Assembly (NCBI RefSeq): GCF_000739935.1
Contig: NZ_BBJU01000025.1
Coordinates: 100,119-164,118 of the forward strand
Source: Agrobacterium rubi TR3 = NBRC 13261
GTDB lineage: Bacteria > Pseudomonadota > Alphaproteobacteria > Rhizobiales > Rhizobiaceae
DNA length: 64,000 bases
Direction of reading: 5' to 3'
Shown: positions 1-9,532 of the stretch, piece by piece
Numbering within the stretch: the stretch's first letter is position 1
Layout: each line of letters starts with the position of its first letter
Translations under genes and position numbers: made by a program
Notes under the pieces: generated by a model
The model's input: the letters and a program-made list of their open reading frames with translations, nothing else
Told to the model about the DNA's origin: nothing
The model's database searches: none

Positions 1-2050
1 ACGGAGGCTTCTGGCAGGGAATGCCGAGTTCCGAGAGGAAGCGGTTCTTGTTGACCGCGTACGGCGTGCCTTTCATCGGCACGACGCCCATGACGGTGTT
101 GGTGGCTTCCGACCCGCTGTTGACGGCCGTTGTCGGTGCCGCTTCCTGCATCTGGATCCACAGGCCAAGGCGCATGTCGTTGACGAAGATCGTGTTGGTG
201 TTGGGGTCGATGGAGATACCACCCCAGTTCATGCCGCCCAGTGAGCCTGGGAAGTTCAGCGCCAGATCGGTACCTGGAACGGTGTAGACACCGTCATACC
301 GCATGCTTTTGAAAGCAACACGGCACAGAAGCTGGTCGAACGGGGTTGCCCCCCACATATCGCTTTCGGTCAGCGTCTGCGCGCCGATCTGCGGCATGCC
401 GACGGAAAGCGGCTGTGTCGGCGCGTATTTCTCGTTCTTGATGTTGCCCGGCTTGACGGGAACGTCCTTGACTTCTGTCAAAGGCTTGCCCGTTGCGCGA
501 TCCAACACATAGAGCTGGCCAGCCTTGGTGCCGAACACCAGAGCAGGAACGGTGGAACCGTCTGCCTTGGGGAAGTCGATGAAGCTTGGCTGCATCGGGA
601 CGTCGAAGTCCCAGAGGTCGTTGTGAACCGTCTGGTAGACCCATTTTTCACGGCCCGTGGTGGCGTCGAGCGCCAGCATGGATGCGCCGTATTTGTGATC
701 GAGCTCTGTGCGTGTTGCGCCATAGAGATCGACCGATGGGCTGCCGACCGGCATAAACACCGTGTTGGACGCCGCGTCATAGGACATGGAGGCCCAGACG
801 TTTGGCGTCGAGCGGGTATAGGTCTGACCCGGAGGCGGGAGCAGCGTGATGTCGGGATTGCCCGGATCGAACGCCCAGCGCAGTTGGCCGGTGATGACGT
901 CGAAACCGCGCATGACGCCGCCTGGCATATCCACCTGCACATTGTCGGCGATGCGTCCGCCGATGACGACGGTGGTGCCAGCAAGCGTCGGTGCCGATGT
1001 CAGCACATAGCTTGGGTCGGGCGCATTGCCGAGGCCGTCCTTGAGATTGACGCGACCATTGGTGCCGAAATCTGGGCAGAATGCACCGGTGTCGGCATCA
1101 AGAGCGATGAGTTCTGCCGTGATGGTGTTCATCAGGATGCGGCGCTGGCACAGTGCGCCTTCGGCAACGGTTGCTGCGGTGACAGGCGTGGAGCCGGGAA
1201 GGTTGGGCTGCTCGAGCGGACGGGTGGCATCGAAATAGGCAAGGCCACGGCAACGCATCCAGACGGATGACTTGGCGTTGATCTCGTTCTTCCAGATTTC
1301 CTTGCCTGTATCGGCATCCAGCGCAATCACGTTATTATGCGGTGTGCAAAGGAACACACGGTCGCCGACCTGCAAAGGTGTCTGCTGGTCTTCGGCGCCG
1401 CCGCCACCGGGGCTGATGGGGGTGTCGCCGGTGTGATAGGTCCAGGCTACCTCGAGGTTCTTGATGGTGTCGCGGTTGATCTGGTCCAGCGCCACGAAGC
1501 GGCTGCCGCCTGCGGTATTGCCGTAATGTTCCCAGTTCTTCTGTTCTGTTTCAGCCGAAACAGGCGTCAGCGCCGGGGCGTCGCCGCTTGCAACAACAGT
1601 CGGGTGCGCCACGAACATGCCTGCCATTCCGGCCGCAGACGCGGCACCGAGAAGGATGGCCAGAATGAACGAGCCGGCATAGGCCGGTGTCTTTCCGGCG
1701 GCGCGGCGCAGCAGGGGAACGGAAAGCGCAACGACTGTCGCGCCGACCGTCAATGCCAGAAGGCGGGAGATCAGCGGCCAATAGTCAACGCCAACTTCCC
1801 AAAGGGACCATGCAATCGTGCCGATGAAAACGAGGCCGAACAGCGTGGCACCAAACGGTTTGCGCAGCGCGATGAGCAGGCCGCCGAGAACAAGGGCGAC
1901 ACCGGAAATGATGAAGTAAAGGCTGCCGCCTTCCATGGCGAGCTTGCCGCCAAAATAGGCGAAGAAGAGGCCGGCAGCGAGAATGACGAGGCCGAGAAAT
2001 GCCAGCCATATCTTTGAAAGTGCGGATAAGGGTTTCGGTTGGTAAACCAT
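1..2050 (-). CDS. gcd: Membrane-bound PQQ-dependent glucose dehydrogenase, 3' end cut by the window edge
   Basis: Quinoprotein that oxidises aldoses such as glucose to the lactone in the periplasm and passes electrons to ubiquinone. The reading frame starts at the ATG at 2050, with AGGA eight bases upstream, and is open to base 1, giving 683 residues. The first ~150 residues are hydrophobic, beginning MVYQPKPLSALSKIW, as expected for the five-helix membrane anchor of the Gcd family. The rest matches the eight-bladed PQQ propeller: HDLWDFDVPMQPSF, a blade-type stretch around VFGTKAGQLYVLD, and near the edge GTPYAVNKNRF followed by LGIPCQKPP. Family members are about 780-800 residues, so roughly 100-130 C-terminal residues lie outside the window. 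No pqq biosynthesis genes are visible nearby. Identification is strong from these motifs; exact sugar preference cannot be read. Confidence 0.93.
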   Translation of the reverse strand, partial: MVYQPKPLSALSKIWLAFLGLVILAAGLFFAYFGGKLAMEGGSLYFIISGVALVLGGLLIALRKPFGATLFGLVFIGTIAWSLWEVGVDYWPLISRLLALTVGATVVALSVPLLRRAAGKTPAYAGSFILAILLGAASAAGMAGMFVAHPTVVASGDAPALTPVSAETEQKNWEHYGNTAGGSRFVALDQINRDTIKNLEVAWTYHTGDTPISPGGGGAEDQQTPLQVGDRVFLCTPHNNVIALDADTGKEIWKNEINAKSSVWMRCRGLAYFDATRPLEQPNLPGSTPVTAATVAEGALCQRRILMNTITAELIALDADTGAFCPDFGTNGRVNLKDGLGNAPDPSYVLTSAPTLAGTTVVIGGRIADNVQVDMPGGVMRGFDVITGQLRWAFDPGNPDITLLPPPGQTYTRSTPNVWASMSYDAASNTVFMPVGSPSVDLYGATRTELDHKYGASMLALDATTGREKWVYQTVHNDLWDFDVPMQPSFIDFPKADGSTVPALVFGTKAGQLYVLDRATGKPLTEVKDVPVKPGNIKNEKYAPTQPLSVGMPQIGAQTLTESDMWGATPFDQLLCRVAFKSMRYDGVYTVPGTDLALNFPGSLGGMNWGGISIDPNTNTIFVNDMRLGLWIQMQEAAPTTAVNSGSEATNTVMGVVPMKGTPYAVNKNRFLSELGIPCQKPP

Positions 2051-2671
2051 CAAGAGTTCCTGCCTGTTTTAAATTTGGCAGTCAGACAAAACGCCATTGC
2101 GCTCTTGGCGAGCAGAAAGGGATTCCGTGCTGACAGATGACACGGTGTCTTGAGCCCAGGTGAGGCTGCTGCAGAAGAAAATCGGCCGAGCTTAGAGAAA
2201 TGCTGTCCATGATGACTTTCCGCAAAGGGTTCTATCGATATGCCTGGCGAGCCACATGATGGCTTCAGGCGGCGATAGGTCCCGTCAAGATCCGAGTGTC
2301 CCTCGCAACCCCACTCCTCCAACGGATTGGTACGGGTAACTGGCTTTCGCCAATCCCTGCGTGAATACGCCGCACCGGCGATGTTAACAAGCTGAAAAAC
2401 GCAAAGTCAGGTCTCAAAAGGCGGCGTTAAGCGATTCTTTCGGTTGAGTTTAATGGTGGTCACGATTGTTTGAAAAAGGCCGTGGTGAAGTGGCTTGCGC
2501 GTGAACGCACCGGGCGAATGGTGGACATTCGAACAAATGCCGAGACCGAAAACGTCGCGTGCAGACTGCCGCGAACCGCGTGTTCGGCCTTTGAAGTGTG
2601 GTGCATTAACGAAAATGCTGTATGCAGCAAATGTTTAGCGATGCGTCGGACGCGACATAAAGGAGAGAGAC
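2051..2671. other. Intergenic region between gcd and the GGDEF gene, no gene seen
   Basis: This 621-base divergent region holds the 5' regions of gcd (minus) and the GAF-GGDEF gene (plus). Short open frames here (2050-2322 minus, 2470-2700 plus) have no convincing start signal or recognisable protein. The only structure I note is a palindrome with arms CCGTG at 2125-2129 and CACGG at 2141-2145, about 75-95 bases upstream of the gcd start. Confidence 0.5.
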
Positions 2672-3700
2672 ATGGGTCAATCCGCCCCGTGGCCTGTTAA
2701 TGAAACAGAGCGTCTTGTGGCAGTGCGGTCCATTTTGTCTCTGGCGTCTGGCCCGACGCCGGAACTGGCCGCGCTTTCCCAACTCGCGAAAGGCGTGTTC
2801 GATATGGACCGTGCGGCGATCCATATCGTCGATGAGGACTGGCTGCGGATTGCGCATCAGGCCGGTATTCAGGTTAGCGAGTGCTCCCGCGATATTTCGA
2901 TCTGCACCCGTGTTGTTCTGTCCAACGATGTCTTGATCGTTCCGGATTTGAGCGCCCATCCCGACATGCGCGGTTTTCCCTATGTCGAAGGCGGTCCTAA
3001 ATTCCGGTTTTACGCTGGCGCACCCATCGAGCTGGAGCCGGGACTGACGGTCGGCGCCTTCTGCATTCTCGATACATCTCCACGCCAGTTGCAGCCAGGC
3101 GAAGTGGAAAGCCTCAAGCGTTTTGCGGTCCTTGCGGCGGCGCTCCTGCGGCTACAAAAGGCCAACTTCACCATGAGCCTTGCCGAGCGCGCCTTGCGCG
3201 ATGCGGCCATGACTGATCCGTTGACGGGCTTCTATAACCGCAAGGCGCTGAGCGCGCTGGTCGACTCGCAGATGTATGCAGCCTTGCAGTCCAACGAAAC
3301 ATTCGGTGCGCTTTATCTCGATATGGACGGGTTCAAGACTATCAACGATACGTTGGGCCACGGCGTTGGCGACCGTGTCTTGCACGAAGCCGCAAGCCGT
3401 ATTCGTGATGTCATCCGCGCCGAAGACATTGCCGTGCGCATGGGTGGAGACGAGTTTGCGGTGTTCGTGCCGCGACCAGCCGGTTCGCAGGAACTCTCGA
3501 TCCTGGCAGAGCGCTTGCTGGAAGCCTTCCGCCAACCGTTCAACATCGATGGGCGTTTGGTCCATGCACCGCTCAGCATTGGCGGTGCCATTGCACCGCA
3601 AGCGGGCCAGGATTGCCTCACGCTTCTGCAAAGTGTGGATGAGGCGCTGTATCAGGCCAAGAAAGACGGGCGCGACCGGTTCGTCAGCCGCGCCATTTAG
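2672..3700 (+). CDS. GAF-GGDEF diguanylate cyclase
   Basis: Predicted to make cyclic di-GMP from two GTP. Residues ~15-160 form a GAF-type sensory domain (IVDEDWLRIAHQAG, then GAFCILDTSP), and residues ~185-340 form a GGDEF domain starting at MTDPLTGFYNRKAL. The active-site motif GGDEF is intact at residues 258-262, and an RxxD inhibitory I-site (RAED, 249-252) lies exactly five residues upstream, so the enzyme should be active and feedback-inhibited by its product. There is no transmembrane segment or signal peptide, hence a cytosolic sensor. The ATG at 2672 follows a strong AAGGAGAGAG ribosome site. It converges on the sugar dehydrogenase with three bases between the stops. The GAF ligand is unknown. 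Confidence 0.92.
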   Translation: MGQSAPWPVNETERLVAVRSILSLASGPTPELAALSQLAKGVFDMDRAAIHIVDEDWLRIAHQAGIQVSECSRDISICTRVVLSNDVLIVPDLSAHPDMRGFPYVEGGPKFRFYAGAPIELEPGLTVGAFCILDTSPRQLQPGEVESLKRFAVLAAALLRLQKANFTMSLAERALRDAAMTDPLTGFYNRKALSALVDSQMYAALQSNETFGALYLDMDGFKTINDTLGHGVGDRVLHEAASRIRDVIRAEDIAVRMGGDEFAVFVPRPAGSQELSILAERLLEAFRQPFNIDGRLVHAPLSIGGAIAPQAGQDCLTLLQSVDEALYQAKKDGRDRFVSRAI

Positions 3701-3703
3701 ACG

Positions 3704-4630
3704 CTAGTCGAAGAATGAATCCACGAATTTGTGGCGGCCGAGCAGGAATGCGTCGGCGACATGCATCAGCGGAGCCAGATCGACATCGGAGGTCTTGGCC
3801 TTGATGATTTCGGCAAAACGTTCGTAAAGGGCAGGGTACTCGCGCTCCGGCTCGGCCAGTTTCTGCTCGCCAGCGATGGAAAGCTTGGCGCCGCCCTCCG
3901 ACAGAACCATCTGACCGGCTTCGGTTTCGGCCACGATATCCCAGCTCTGCTTGCCGGTCTGGCGCCAGTCGAATTCTGCATGAACCGGCATCTGCGTTAC
4001 ATCCGAGAACTGGATGTCAGCAGCGATCGGCGCGTCGCGGTTCTCAGGGAACTCCAGCGTTGCATTTGTGATGAACAGCGCGCGCGGCAGAATGTGGGTG
4101 ATGATTGACAATGCGTTGATACCAGGATCGAACACGCCAAGACCACCCGCCTGCCAGATCCAGTCCTGGTTCGGATGCCAATGGCGCACGTCTTCCTTCC
4201 AGATGACGTGAACGCTGTTGATCTTGGTTGCGGCAAGGAAGCTCTTGGCCGCTTCGACGGCAGGCGCATAACGTGAATGCCAGCTGGCAAACAGCGACAG
4301 TCCCTTGGAATCGGCCAGGCGTACCAGATCCTGCACTTCCGACAGCGTCGCACCCGGTGGCTTTTCCAGAAACACATGCTTGCCAGCATTCAGCGCGGCA
4401 TAAGCGGCCGTGTAACGATATTGCGGCGGCATGCACAGCGACACGGCCTCGACATCCGGCACGGCTTCCAAAAGCGCCTCGATGGTGCCGTAAGACGGCA
4501 CGCCATCCACGGTGCCGTGGCGGCTGGCGGTGGCGATCAGATCGAAATCCGGATTAGCGGCAATGGCTGGAAGATGCTGGTCGCGAACGATTTTGCCGAC
4601 GCCGACGATGGCGAGCTTTGTGGCTGACAT
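3704..4630 (-). CDS. Gfo/Idh/MocA-type sugar 1-dehydrogenase (D-galactose or L-arabinose)
   Basis: NAD(P)-dependent oxidoreductase of 308 residues. The N-terminal Rossmann motif is VGVGKIVRDQHLPAI; the family signature EKPPGATLSEV carries the catalytic-region lysine; WKEDVRHWHPNQDWIW and GGLGVFDPGINALSI follow in the C-terminal domain. These stretches closely match, from memory, the L-arabinose 1-dehydrogenase of Azospirillum brasilense and related D-galactose 1-dehydrogenases, which open non-phosphorylative sugar pathways by forming the lactone. The length also matches that family (about 309). No lactonase, dehydratase or sugar transporter lies next to it, so the substrate is inferred only from family similarity. 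It is convergent with the GGDEF gene. Confidence 0.85.
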   Translation of the reverse strand: MSATKLAIVGVGKIVRDQHLPAIAANPDFDLIATASRHGTVDGVPSYGTIEALLEAVPDVEAVSLCMPPQYRYTAAYAALNAGKHVFLEKPPGATLSEVQDLVRLADSKGLSLFASWHSRYAPAVEAAKSFLAATKINSVHVIWKEDVRHWHPNQDWIWQAGGLGVFDPGINALSIITHILPRALFITNATLEFPENRDAPIAADIQFSDVTQMPVHAEFDWRQTGKQSWDIVAETEAGQMVLSEGGAKLSIAGEQKLAEPEREYPALYERFAEIIKAKTSDVDLAPLMHVADAFLLGRHKFVDSFFD

Positions 4631-5102
4631 GAAGAAATCCGTTTGGCTGATTCACTGAAAAGGGCTTGATTTCAATCTTTGTAGCAGAAACCCGATGGGC
4701 GGCAAGCCGACAGATAGGGGATATCTTCGGGGGATCTGACGACGAGGCAGAGCGCCAGATCGTGCCAGTTTCGTCCGAAATCTGAGCTCGAATGGAAGCG
4801 CTTCCGGCCTGCCATTGCTGCTACTTTTCTGTACCTTAGTGGATTTATGGTTAACAAATTTATATGAACGAAATCTTAAATTATTGAATCGTAAGGATTT
4901 ATCGATAGATACAACTTAAGAGGGTAAAATTGATATTTATACCTTTAGGGTGTAGGGTTTTGGTGACGGTAATTTTCTGCCGTCACTTGAAGCATAGACT
5001 GATTTTAAGAGAATACGCACACAGTAAGTATTTTAGAAACAGTGCGATCGATACCGATAAATTTTTTTAAAAATAGATTTTATCAAGTAAAGGTATTTAA
5101 AA
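4631..5102. other. A+T-rich intergenic region
   Basis: This 472-base stretch between the sugar dehydrogenase and glycosyltransferase genes is markedly A+T-rich, especially 4840-5102, compared with the high G+C genes around it. I find no convincing coding frame; the 90-residue frame at 5042 is out of phase with the glycosyltransferase and overlaps it. It probably holds the promoters of both divergent genes. Confidence 0.5.
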
Positions 5103-6632
5103 ATGCATTTTTTCAAATTGAGGATGGAGAAATCCATCCTCTCTCTTCCTATTCTATTGTTCATTGCGTTGGCGCTTTATGTGACGTTGATGACTGTATC
5201 AATCACGCGGTCTTTGCCAGCATTGATTCCGCCGTCACTCTATTTCAGCCCAAAAGCGTTGGCGATACCGCCCTTCGATTTCCTCGCTGCAAAAGAACTC
5301 GCCTTTGCAACTGATGGCAACGGCATTGGTGTGGAGACATCAGCCATATCGCTGGTATCGGCAGCAACCGTTCTAAAGTGGTTTTTTGTTGTGACTGTCG
5401 GTCTGGGCACAGGTCGGCTTCTCGTTATGGCAGCCCTTGGTCTGTGGTCACACGCTAAGGGGTCATACAGTGCTCCAATGCTGGCCAGAAAACTGCGCAA
5501 GACGGAACAGTTGCCGGTTTCCATTAGTGTTCTCGTGCCCTGCTACAACGAGGAAAAGGTGATTTCCGCGACGATCCGGCGCTTGTTGGATAGCAGGGAC
5601 GTGTCCTTCGAGATCATCGTTGTCGATGACGGATCGACCGACGACACGGCAAGATGTGTGGAGCGGGATTTTTCTGGCGATCAACGTGTCAGATTGTTCT
5701 CCAAACCCAATGGCGGCAAGGCCTCTGCCCTCAACTTCGCCATGACCGTGGCGCGGTCCGATCTTCTCGTCGCGCTCGACGCCGATACCCATTTCGAGCC
5801 AACGACTGCCGCCGCCCTGGTAAAGCACTTTGACAACCCGGCCATCGGAGCCGTCGCAGGCAATGCGAAGGTGGGAAACCCGCACAATCTTCTCACCCGC
5901 TGGCAGTCCGTCGAATATGTTACGTCGCAGAATATGGAGCGCATCGCTTTTTCCAGATTGGGGGCGATGATGGTGGTTCCCGGTGCAGCGGGCGCTTGGC
6001 GCAGACAGGCGGTGATAGAGGCGGGCGGATTTTCCGAAGAGACGATGGCGGAAGATCAGGATCTGACCATCGCTATTCAGCGTCTTGGCTGGCACGTCGC
6101 ATATGAACCGGCGGCAATCGCCTGGACAGAGGCTCCAGAAACCTTGGCCGATTTCATCAGGCAGCGTTTGCGGTGGTCATTTGGAACGCTGCAATGTCTG
6201 TTGAAGCATCGAGGCCTTTATCGCAGCCGATATGCGCGGGGTCTCGCATGGATCGCCGTCCCACAGGCCTGGCTGTTTCAGGTGGCGGCTTCCATAACAG
6301 CGCCGCTGACAGATGTGGCGGTCCTGATCGTTTTAAGCGTCTCCATTGCCAATTGGATAACAGACGGTTCTGGATACATCTTCAGCTACCAGCTCGTCTT
6401 TTTTTGTCTAGCATTGCAACTTTTAATAGAAATAATATATGGAAAGTTCGCCTATGGATTGGATGATCGGGAGAGCCGCTTGCCTCTCGTCACCTACCTG
6501 TCGCAACGTTTTGCCTATCGGCAGGTGCTTTACTACGCCATGCTCAAGGCACTCTACCGATATGTCGTGGGACAGAAAGTGCACTGGACCAAGCTTGCGC
6601 GATCGGGCCGCATTGTGATGGCTTCGAACTAA
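5103..6632 (+). CDS. Membrane family 2 glycosyltransferase (processive polysaccharide synthase type)
   Basis: A 509-residue inner-membrane glycosyltransferase. A hydrophobic segment near residues 12-35 and another at ~95-120 precede a GT2 catalytic domain starting VPCYNEEKVISATI. All motifs of processive beta-glycosyltransferases are present: D175-D176 in VVDDGSTDDT, DAD at 226-228, ED at 317-318 in TMAEDQD, and QRLRW at 354-358. Two or more hydrophobic segments follow. The layout is that of PgaC, NodC or cellulose-synthase-like enzymes, so a polymer of UDP-sugars is likely, but neither sugar nor product can be read. No c-di-GMP PilZ domain, deacetylase or export partner is adjacent. The ATG at 5103 has AAAGG nine bases upstream. 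The ends of the gene and its leader are A+T-rich, hinting at acquisition by transfer. Confidence 0.85.
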   Translation: MHFFKLRMEKSILSLPILLFIALALYVTLMTVSITRSLPALIPPSLYFSPKALAIPPFDFLAAKELAFATDGNGIGVETSAISLVSAATVLKWFFVVTVGLGTGRLLVMAALGLWSHAKGSYSAPMLARKLRKTEQLPVSISVLVPCYNEEKVISATIRRLLDSRDVSFEIIVVDDGSTDDTARCVERDFSGDQRVRLFSKPNGGKASALNFAMTVARSDLLVALDADTHFEPTTAAALVKHFDNPAIGAVAGNAKVGNPHNLLTRWQSVEYVTSQNMERIAFSRLGAMMVVPGAAGAWRRQAVIEAGGFSEETMAEDQDLTIAIQRLGWHVAYEPAAIAWTEAPETLADFIRQRLRWSFGTLQCLLKHRGLYRSRYARGLAWIAVPQAWLFQVAASITAPLTDVAVLIVLSVSIANWITDGSGYIFSYQLVFFCLALQLLIEIIYGKFAYGLDDRESRLPLVTYLSQRFAYRQVLYYAMLKALYRYVVGQKVHWTKLARSGRIVMASN

Positions 6633-6660
6633 AAACAATGGCGGGACTTAGCCCGCCATT
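6632..6660 (-). terminator. Rho-independent terminator of the ABC-F gene, overlapping its stop codon
   Basis: Read on the minus strand, ATGGCGGG pairs with CCCGCCAT around a short loop and is followed by GTTTTTAG. The ABC-F stop codon (6648-6650) sits in the loop. The T run is present only in the minus orientation. Confidence 0.65.
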
Positions 6661-8531
6661 GCCTCTTCATATTCGCTGGAAAGAGCCAGCCATTGCTCTT
6701 CGGCATCGACCAGTTTGCTGGCGGCTTCGCCGCGCTCCTTAACCTTCAGTGCGGCCTTGGCAGGTGCCTTTTCGTAAAGGGCAGGGTCGCCGAGTTCCTT
6801 ATCAAGCGCCTGAATCAGTTTCTCAAGCTTTGCCGTCAAGGATTCGACTTCGTTGATCTTTTTGCGCAACGGGGCGAGCGAGGCGCGCTTTTCGGCATTC
6901 GCTTTGCGTTGATCCGCTTTCGAAGCGCCGTCGATTACGACTTCAATTTTTTCGTCTTTTTTTTTACCCGAGGAGACAATCAGGTCGCGATACTCATCCA
7001 TATCGCCTTCGAAGGTCGTCACTGTGCCGTTGTTGACGAGCCAGAGGCGGTCGACTGTGGCTTCGATCAGGTGACGATCATGCGAAATCAGGATGACGGC
7101 GCCATTATAGTCGTTCAGCGCTTCGATCAGCGCGCGGCGGCTGTCGATGTCCAGATGGTTGGTCGGTTCGTCGAGGATGAGCAGGTTCGGCGCGTGGAAC
7201 GCGGCGAGACCCATCAGCAGACGTGCTTTTTCGCCACCCGACAAATCCTTGGCGGGTGTGGCCATCTTTTCCGTCGCCAGACCCATTTGCGCCACGCGGG
7301 CGCGGACCTTGGCTTCCGGTGCCTGCGGCATCAGCTTGCGCACATGCTCGACGGGGTTTTCTTCCGGCACGAGGTCGTCCAGCTGATGCTGCGCAAAGAA
7401 GCCGATCTTAAGCGATGGGGCTAGCCGCAGGTCGCCGCTGTCAGGCGCAAGGCGGCCCGAGATGAACTTGGCGAAGGTGGACTTACCGTTACCGTTGGAG
7501 CCCAGCAGGGCAATGCGATCGTCATTGTCGATGCGAAGGTTGAGGCCCTTGAGAATCGGATTACCCGGCTCGTAACCAACCGCACCGCCATTGATGGCAA
7601 CGATAGGCGAGGCAGGCTGCTTTTCCGGCTCCGGGAAGGTGATCGGCTGAACGTGATCTTCGATAACGGAAGACACCGTTCCCATGCGTTCCAACGCCTT
7701 CACACGGCTCTGCGCCTGCTTGGCCTTGGATGCCTTGGCCTTGAAGCGGTCGATGAAGCTTTGCAGATGCTTGCGGGCCGCATCGTTCTTGACCTTGGCC
7801 TTGGTCTGCAACTCGTCGGCTTCGGCCTTCTGGCGCTCGAACTGGTCGTAACCGCCGCGATAGAAGGTCAGCTTCTTCTGGTCCAGATGCACGATGGCGT
7901 TGACGGCGTTATTCAACAGGTCGCGGTCATGGCTGATGATGATGACGGTGTAAGGGTAGCGGCGGATGTAATCTTCCAGCCACAAGGTGCCTTCAAGATC
8001 GAGATAGTTGGTCGGTTCGTCTAGCAGCAGCAGGTCGGGCTCTGCAAACAGCACGGAGGCCAGTGCCACACGCATGCGCCACCCGCCGGAGAAGGATGAG
8101 GCCGGGCGCAACTGCGCATCCTGATCGAAACCCAGACCGGCCAGAATGCTAGACGCACGGGCTTCGGCGGAATGGGCATCGATATCGACGAGGCGCATCT
8201 GGATATCGGCGATGCGGCCCGGATCGGTTGCCGTTTCCGATTCCAGCATCAGGGCGGCACGTTCCTTGTCGGCGGCCAGCACGATGTCGATCAGGCTTTC
8301 TTCCGTTGCCGGTGCTTCCTGCGCCACCTGTCCCAGGCGGGAATTCTTGGGGATAAATACCTCGCCGGTCTCGGCGCCTAAGTCACCAGTGATGATGCGA
8401 AACAGCGTGGACTTGCCTGCGCCATTGCGGCCAACGAGGCCAGCCTTCGTGCCCGCTGGAAGCGACACGCTGGCGTGATCAAGGAGGAGGCGCCCGGCAA
8501 TACGGGCGGAAACGTCTGAAATGGTAATCAT
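6648..8531 (-). CDS. ABC-F family ATPase (Uup/YheS type)
   Basis: Soluble protein of 627 residues with two ABC ATPase domains and no membrane domain, the ABC-F layout of ribosome-associated translation factors. Domain 1 has Walker A GRNGAGKST, signature SFSGGWRMRVALA and Walker B LLLLDEPTNYLDLEG. Domain 2 has GSNGNGKST, DLSGGEKARLLMGLA and LLILDEPTNHLDID. The linker between domains is charged and helical, and the C-terminus (~540-627) is a charged coiled coil. The start is the ATG at 8531 (MITISDVSARIAGRLLLDHA), because the frame upstream of it lacks conservation. YheS-like members are about 637 residues. Whether it acts on stalled ribosomes or antibiotic-bound ones is unknown. Confidence 0.92.
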   Translation of the reverse strand: MITISDVSARIAGRLLLDHASVSLPAGTKAGLVGRNGAGKSTLFRIITGDLGAETGEVFIPKNSRLGQVAQEAPATEESLIDIVLAADKERAALMLESETATDPGRIADIQMRLVDIDAHSAEARASSILAGLGFDQDAQLRPASSFSGGWRMRVALASVLFAEPDLLLLDEPTNYLDLEGTLWLEDYIRRYPYTVIIISHDRDLLNNAVNAIVHLDQKKLTFYRGGYDQFERQKAEADELQTKAKVKNDAARKHLQSFIDRFKAKASKAKQAQSRVKALERMGTVSSVIEDHVQPITFPEPEKQPASPIVAINGGAVGYEPGNPILKGLNLRIDNDDRIALLGSNGNGKSTFAKFISGRLAPDSGDLRLAPSLKIGFFAQHQLDDLVPEENPVEHVRKLMPQAPEAKVRARVAQMGLATEKMATPAKDLSGGEKARLLMGLAAFHAPNLLILDEPTNHLDIDSRRALIEALNDYNGAVILISHDRHLIEATVDRLWLVNNGTVTTFEGDMDEYRDLIVSSGKKKDEKIEVVIDGASKADQRKANAEKRASLAPLRKKINEVESLTAKLEKLIQALDKELGDPALYEKAPAKAALKVKERGEAASKLVDAEEQWLALSSEYEEAMAG

Positions 8532-8738
8532 GGCGCCGTTTTGGCCGAACTCATGTCTGAAGGCAAGAGCGCGAAAGCCACAGTTTCCAAGGTTTGTGCG
8601 CTGTTTACGCCAACTGAGGCTGAAGGTTGGACGCGCAGCCGGTCTACGATTAATACGTCCCATCAATTTTCATCATTTGATTATGCCGGAATCGCCTGTT
8701 TGAATGCATCTCATCCAGATGCTTCGAAAGGACCGACC

Positions 8739-9431
8739 ATGACCTCCAGAACCCTCTATTCGCTTTGCGGCAGTGATGATGCCCGCCCGTTTTCGCCCCA
8801 TTGCTGGAAGACGGTGCTGTCGCTGGCGCATAAGGGATTGGATTTCGAAGAGCGTCCTTTGGCGTTCACGGCCATTCCGGGCGTGGAGAACGGCTTTTCC
8901 AAAACCGTGCCGATCCTTCGCGATGGCGATCAACTGGTGAAAGACAGTTTCGACATCGCGCTGTATCTGGAAGATGCCTATCCGGACGCGCCGTCGCTGT
9001 TCAACGGCGAGGGCGGAAAGTCGCTCGCCCGCTTTGTCGAAAGCTGGTCGCAGACGACACTTCATCCCGCAATCGCCAAATTCGCAATTGTGGATATTCA
9101 CGATACACTCGATGAGCCGGACAGGGTCTATTTCCGTAACAGTCGCACCAAGTTGTTTGGACGAACGATTGAGGAGGTAACAGCCAATCGTGACGCCGAG
9201 ATCGCAGCCTTTCCGGCAAAGCTTGAGCCGATCCGTCGCATGCTGGGCTTTCAGCCCTTCATCGGCGGCGATAGCCCACTGTTTGCTGACTATATTGTTT
9301 TCGGCGCGCTGCAATGGGTACGGGTCATTTCCGGTGTCGACCTGTTTGCCCAAAACGATCCGGTGCGCGACTGGTTCGAGCGCTGCCTCGATCTGCATGG
9401 CGCACGCGGGCGAAGTGTGACAGCGGCGTGA
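8739..9431 (+). CDS. Glutathione S-transferase family protein
   Basis: A 230-residue soluble protein with an N-terminal thioredoxin-like domain (MTSRTLYSLCGSDDARPFSP, then KTVPILRDGDQLVKDSFDIALYLE, where the cis-Pro in VPIL and the D-S pair that binds glutathione are visible) and a C-terminal all-helical domain (FIGGDSPLFADYIVFGALQW, the usual N-capping region). The start at 8739 follows GAAAGGA. The longer frame back to 8541 overlaps the divergent ABC-F start and is rejected. The substrate is unknown. The sequence differs clearly from the second GST at 17607-18203. Confidence 0.85.
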   Translation: MTSRTLYSLCGSDDARPFSPHCWKTVLSLAHKGLDFEERPLAFTAIPGVENGFSKTVPILRDGDQLVKDSFDIALYLEDAYPDAPSLFNGEGGKSLARFVESWSQTTLHPAIAKFAIVDIHDTLDEPDRVYFRNSRTKLFGRTIEEVTANRDAEIAAFPAKLEPIRRMLGFQPFIGGDSPLFADYIVFGALQWVRVISGVDLFAQNDPVRDWFERCLDLHGARGRSVTAA

Positions 9432-9532
9432 AATGTGACAGCCTGTTGCGCAAATCCAGCCATCCCCCTTGTTTTCAGGTCTTCGGGCGGTTAAACACCG
9501 CCCACTTTCTTCAAGAATAAGGAAACGGACAC

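Noticed and set aside
2050..2322. A 90-residue frame just upstream of gcd
   Set aside because: It needs a TTG start, has no hydrophobic or domain pattern, and covers the probable gcd promoter region.
2470..2700. A 76-residue frame overlapping the start of the GGDEF gene
   Set aside because: No ribosome site and no recognisable protein; overlaps a well-supported start in another frame.
8532..8738. N-terminal extensions of the ABC-F protein and the GST into their shared upstream region
   Set aside because: Both extended frames overlap each other on opposite strands; the downstream ATGs have better signals and begin where family similarity begins.
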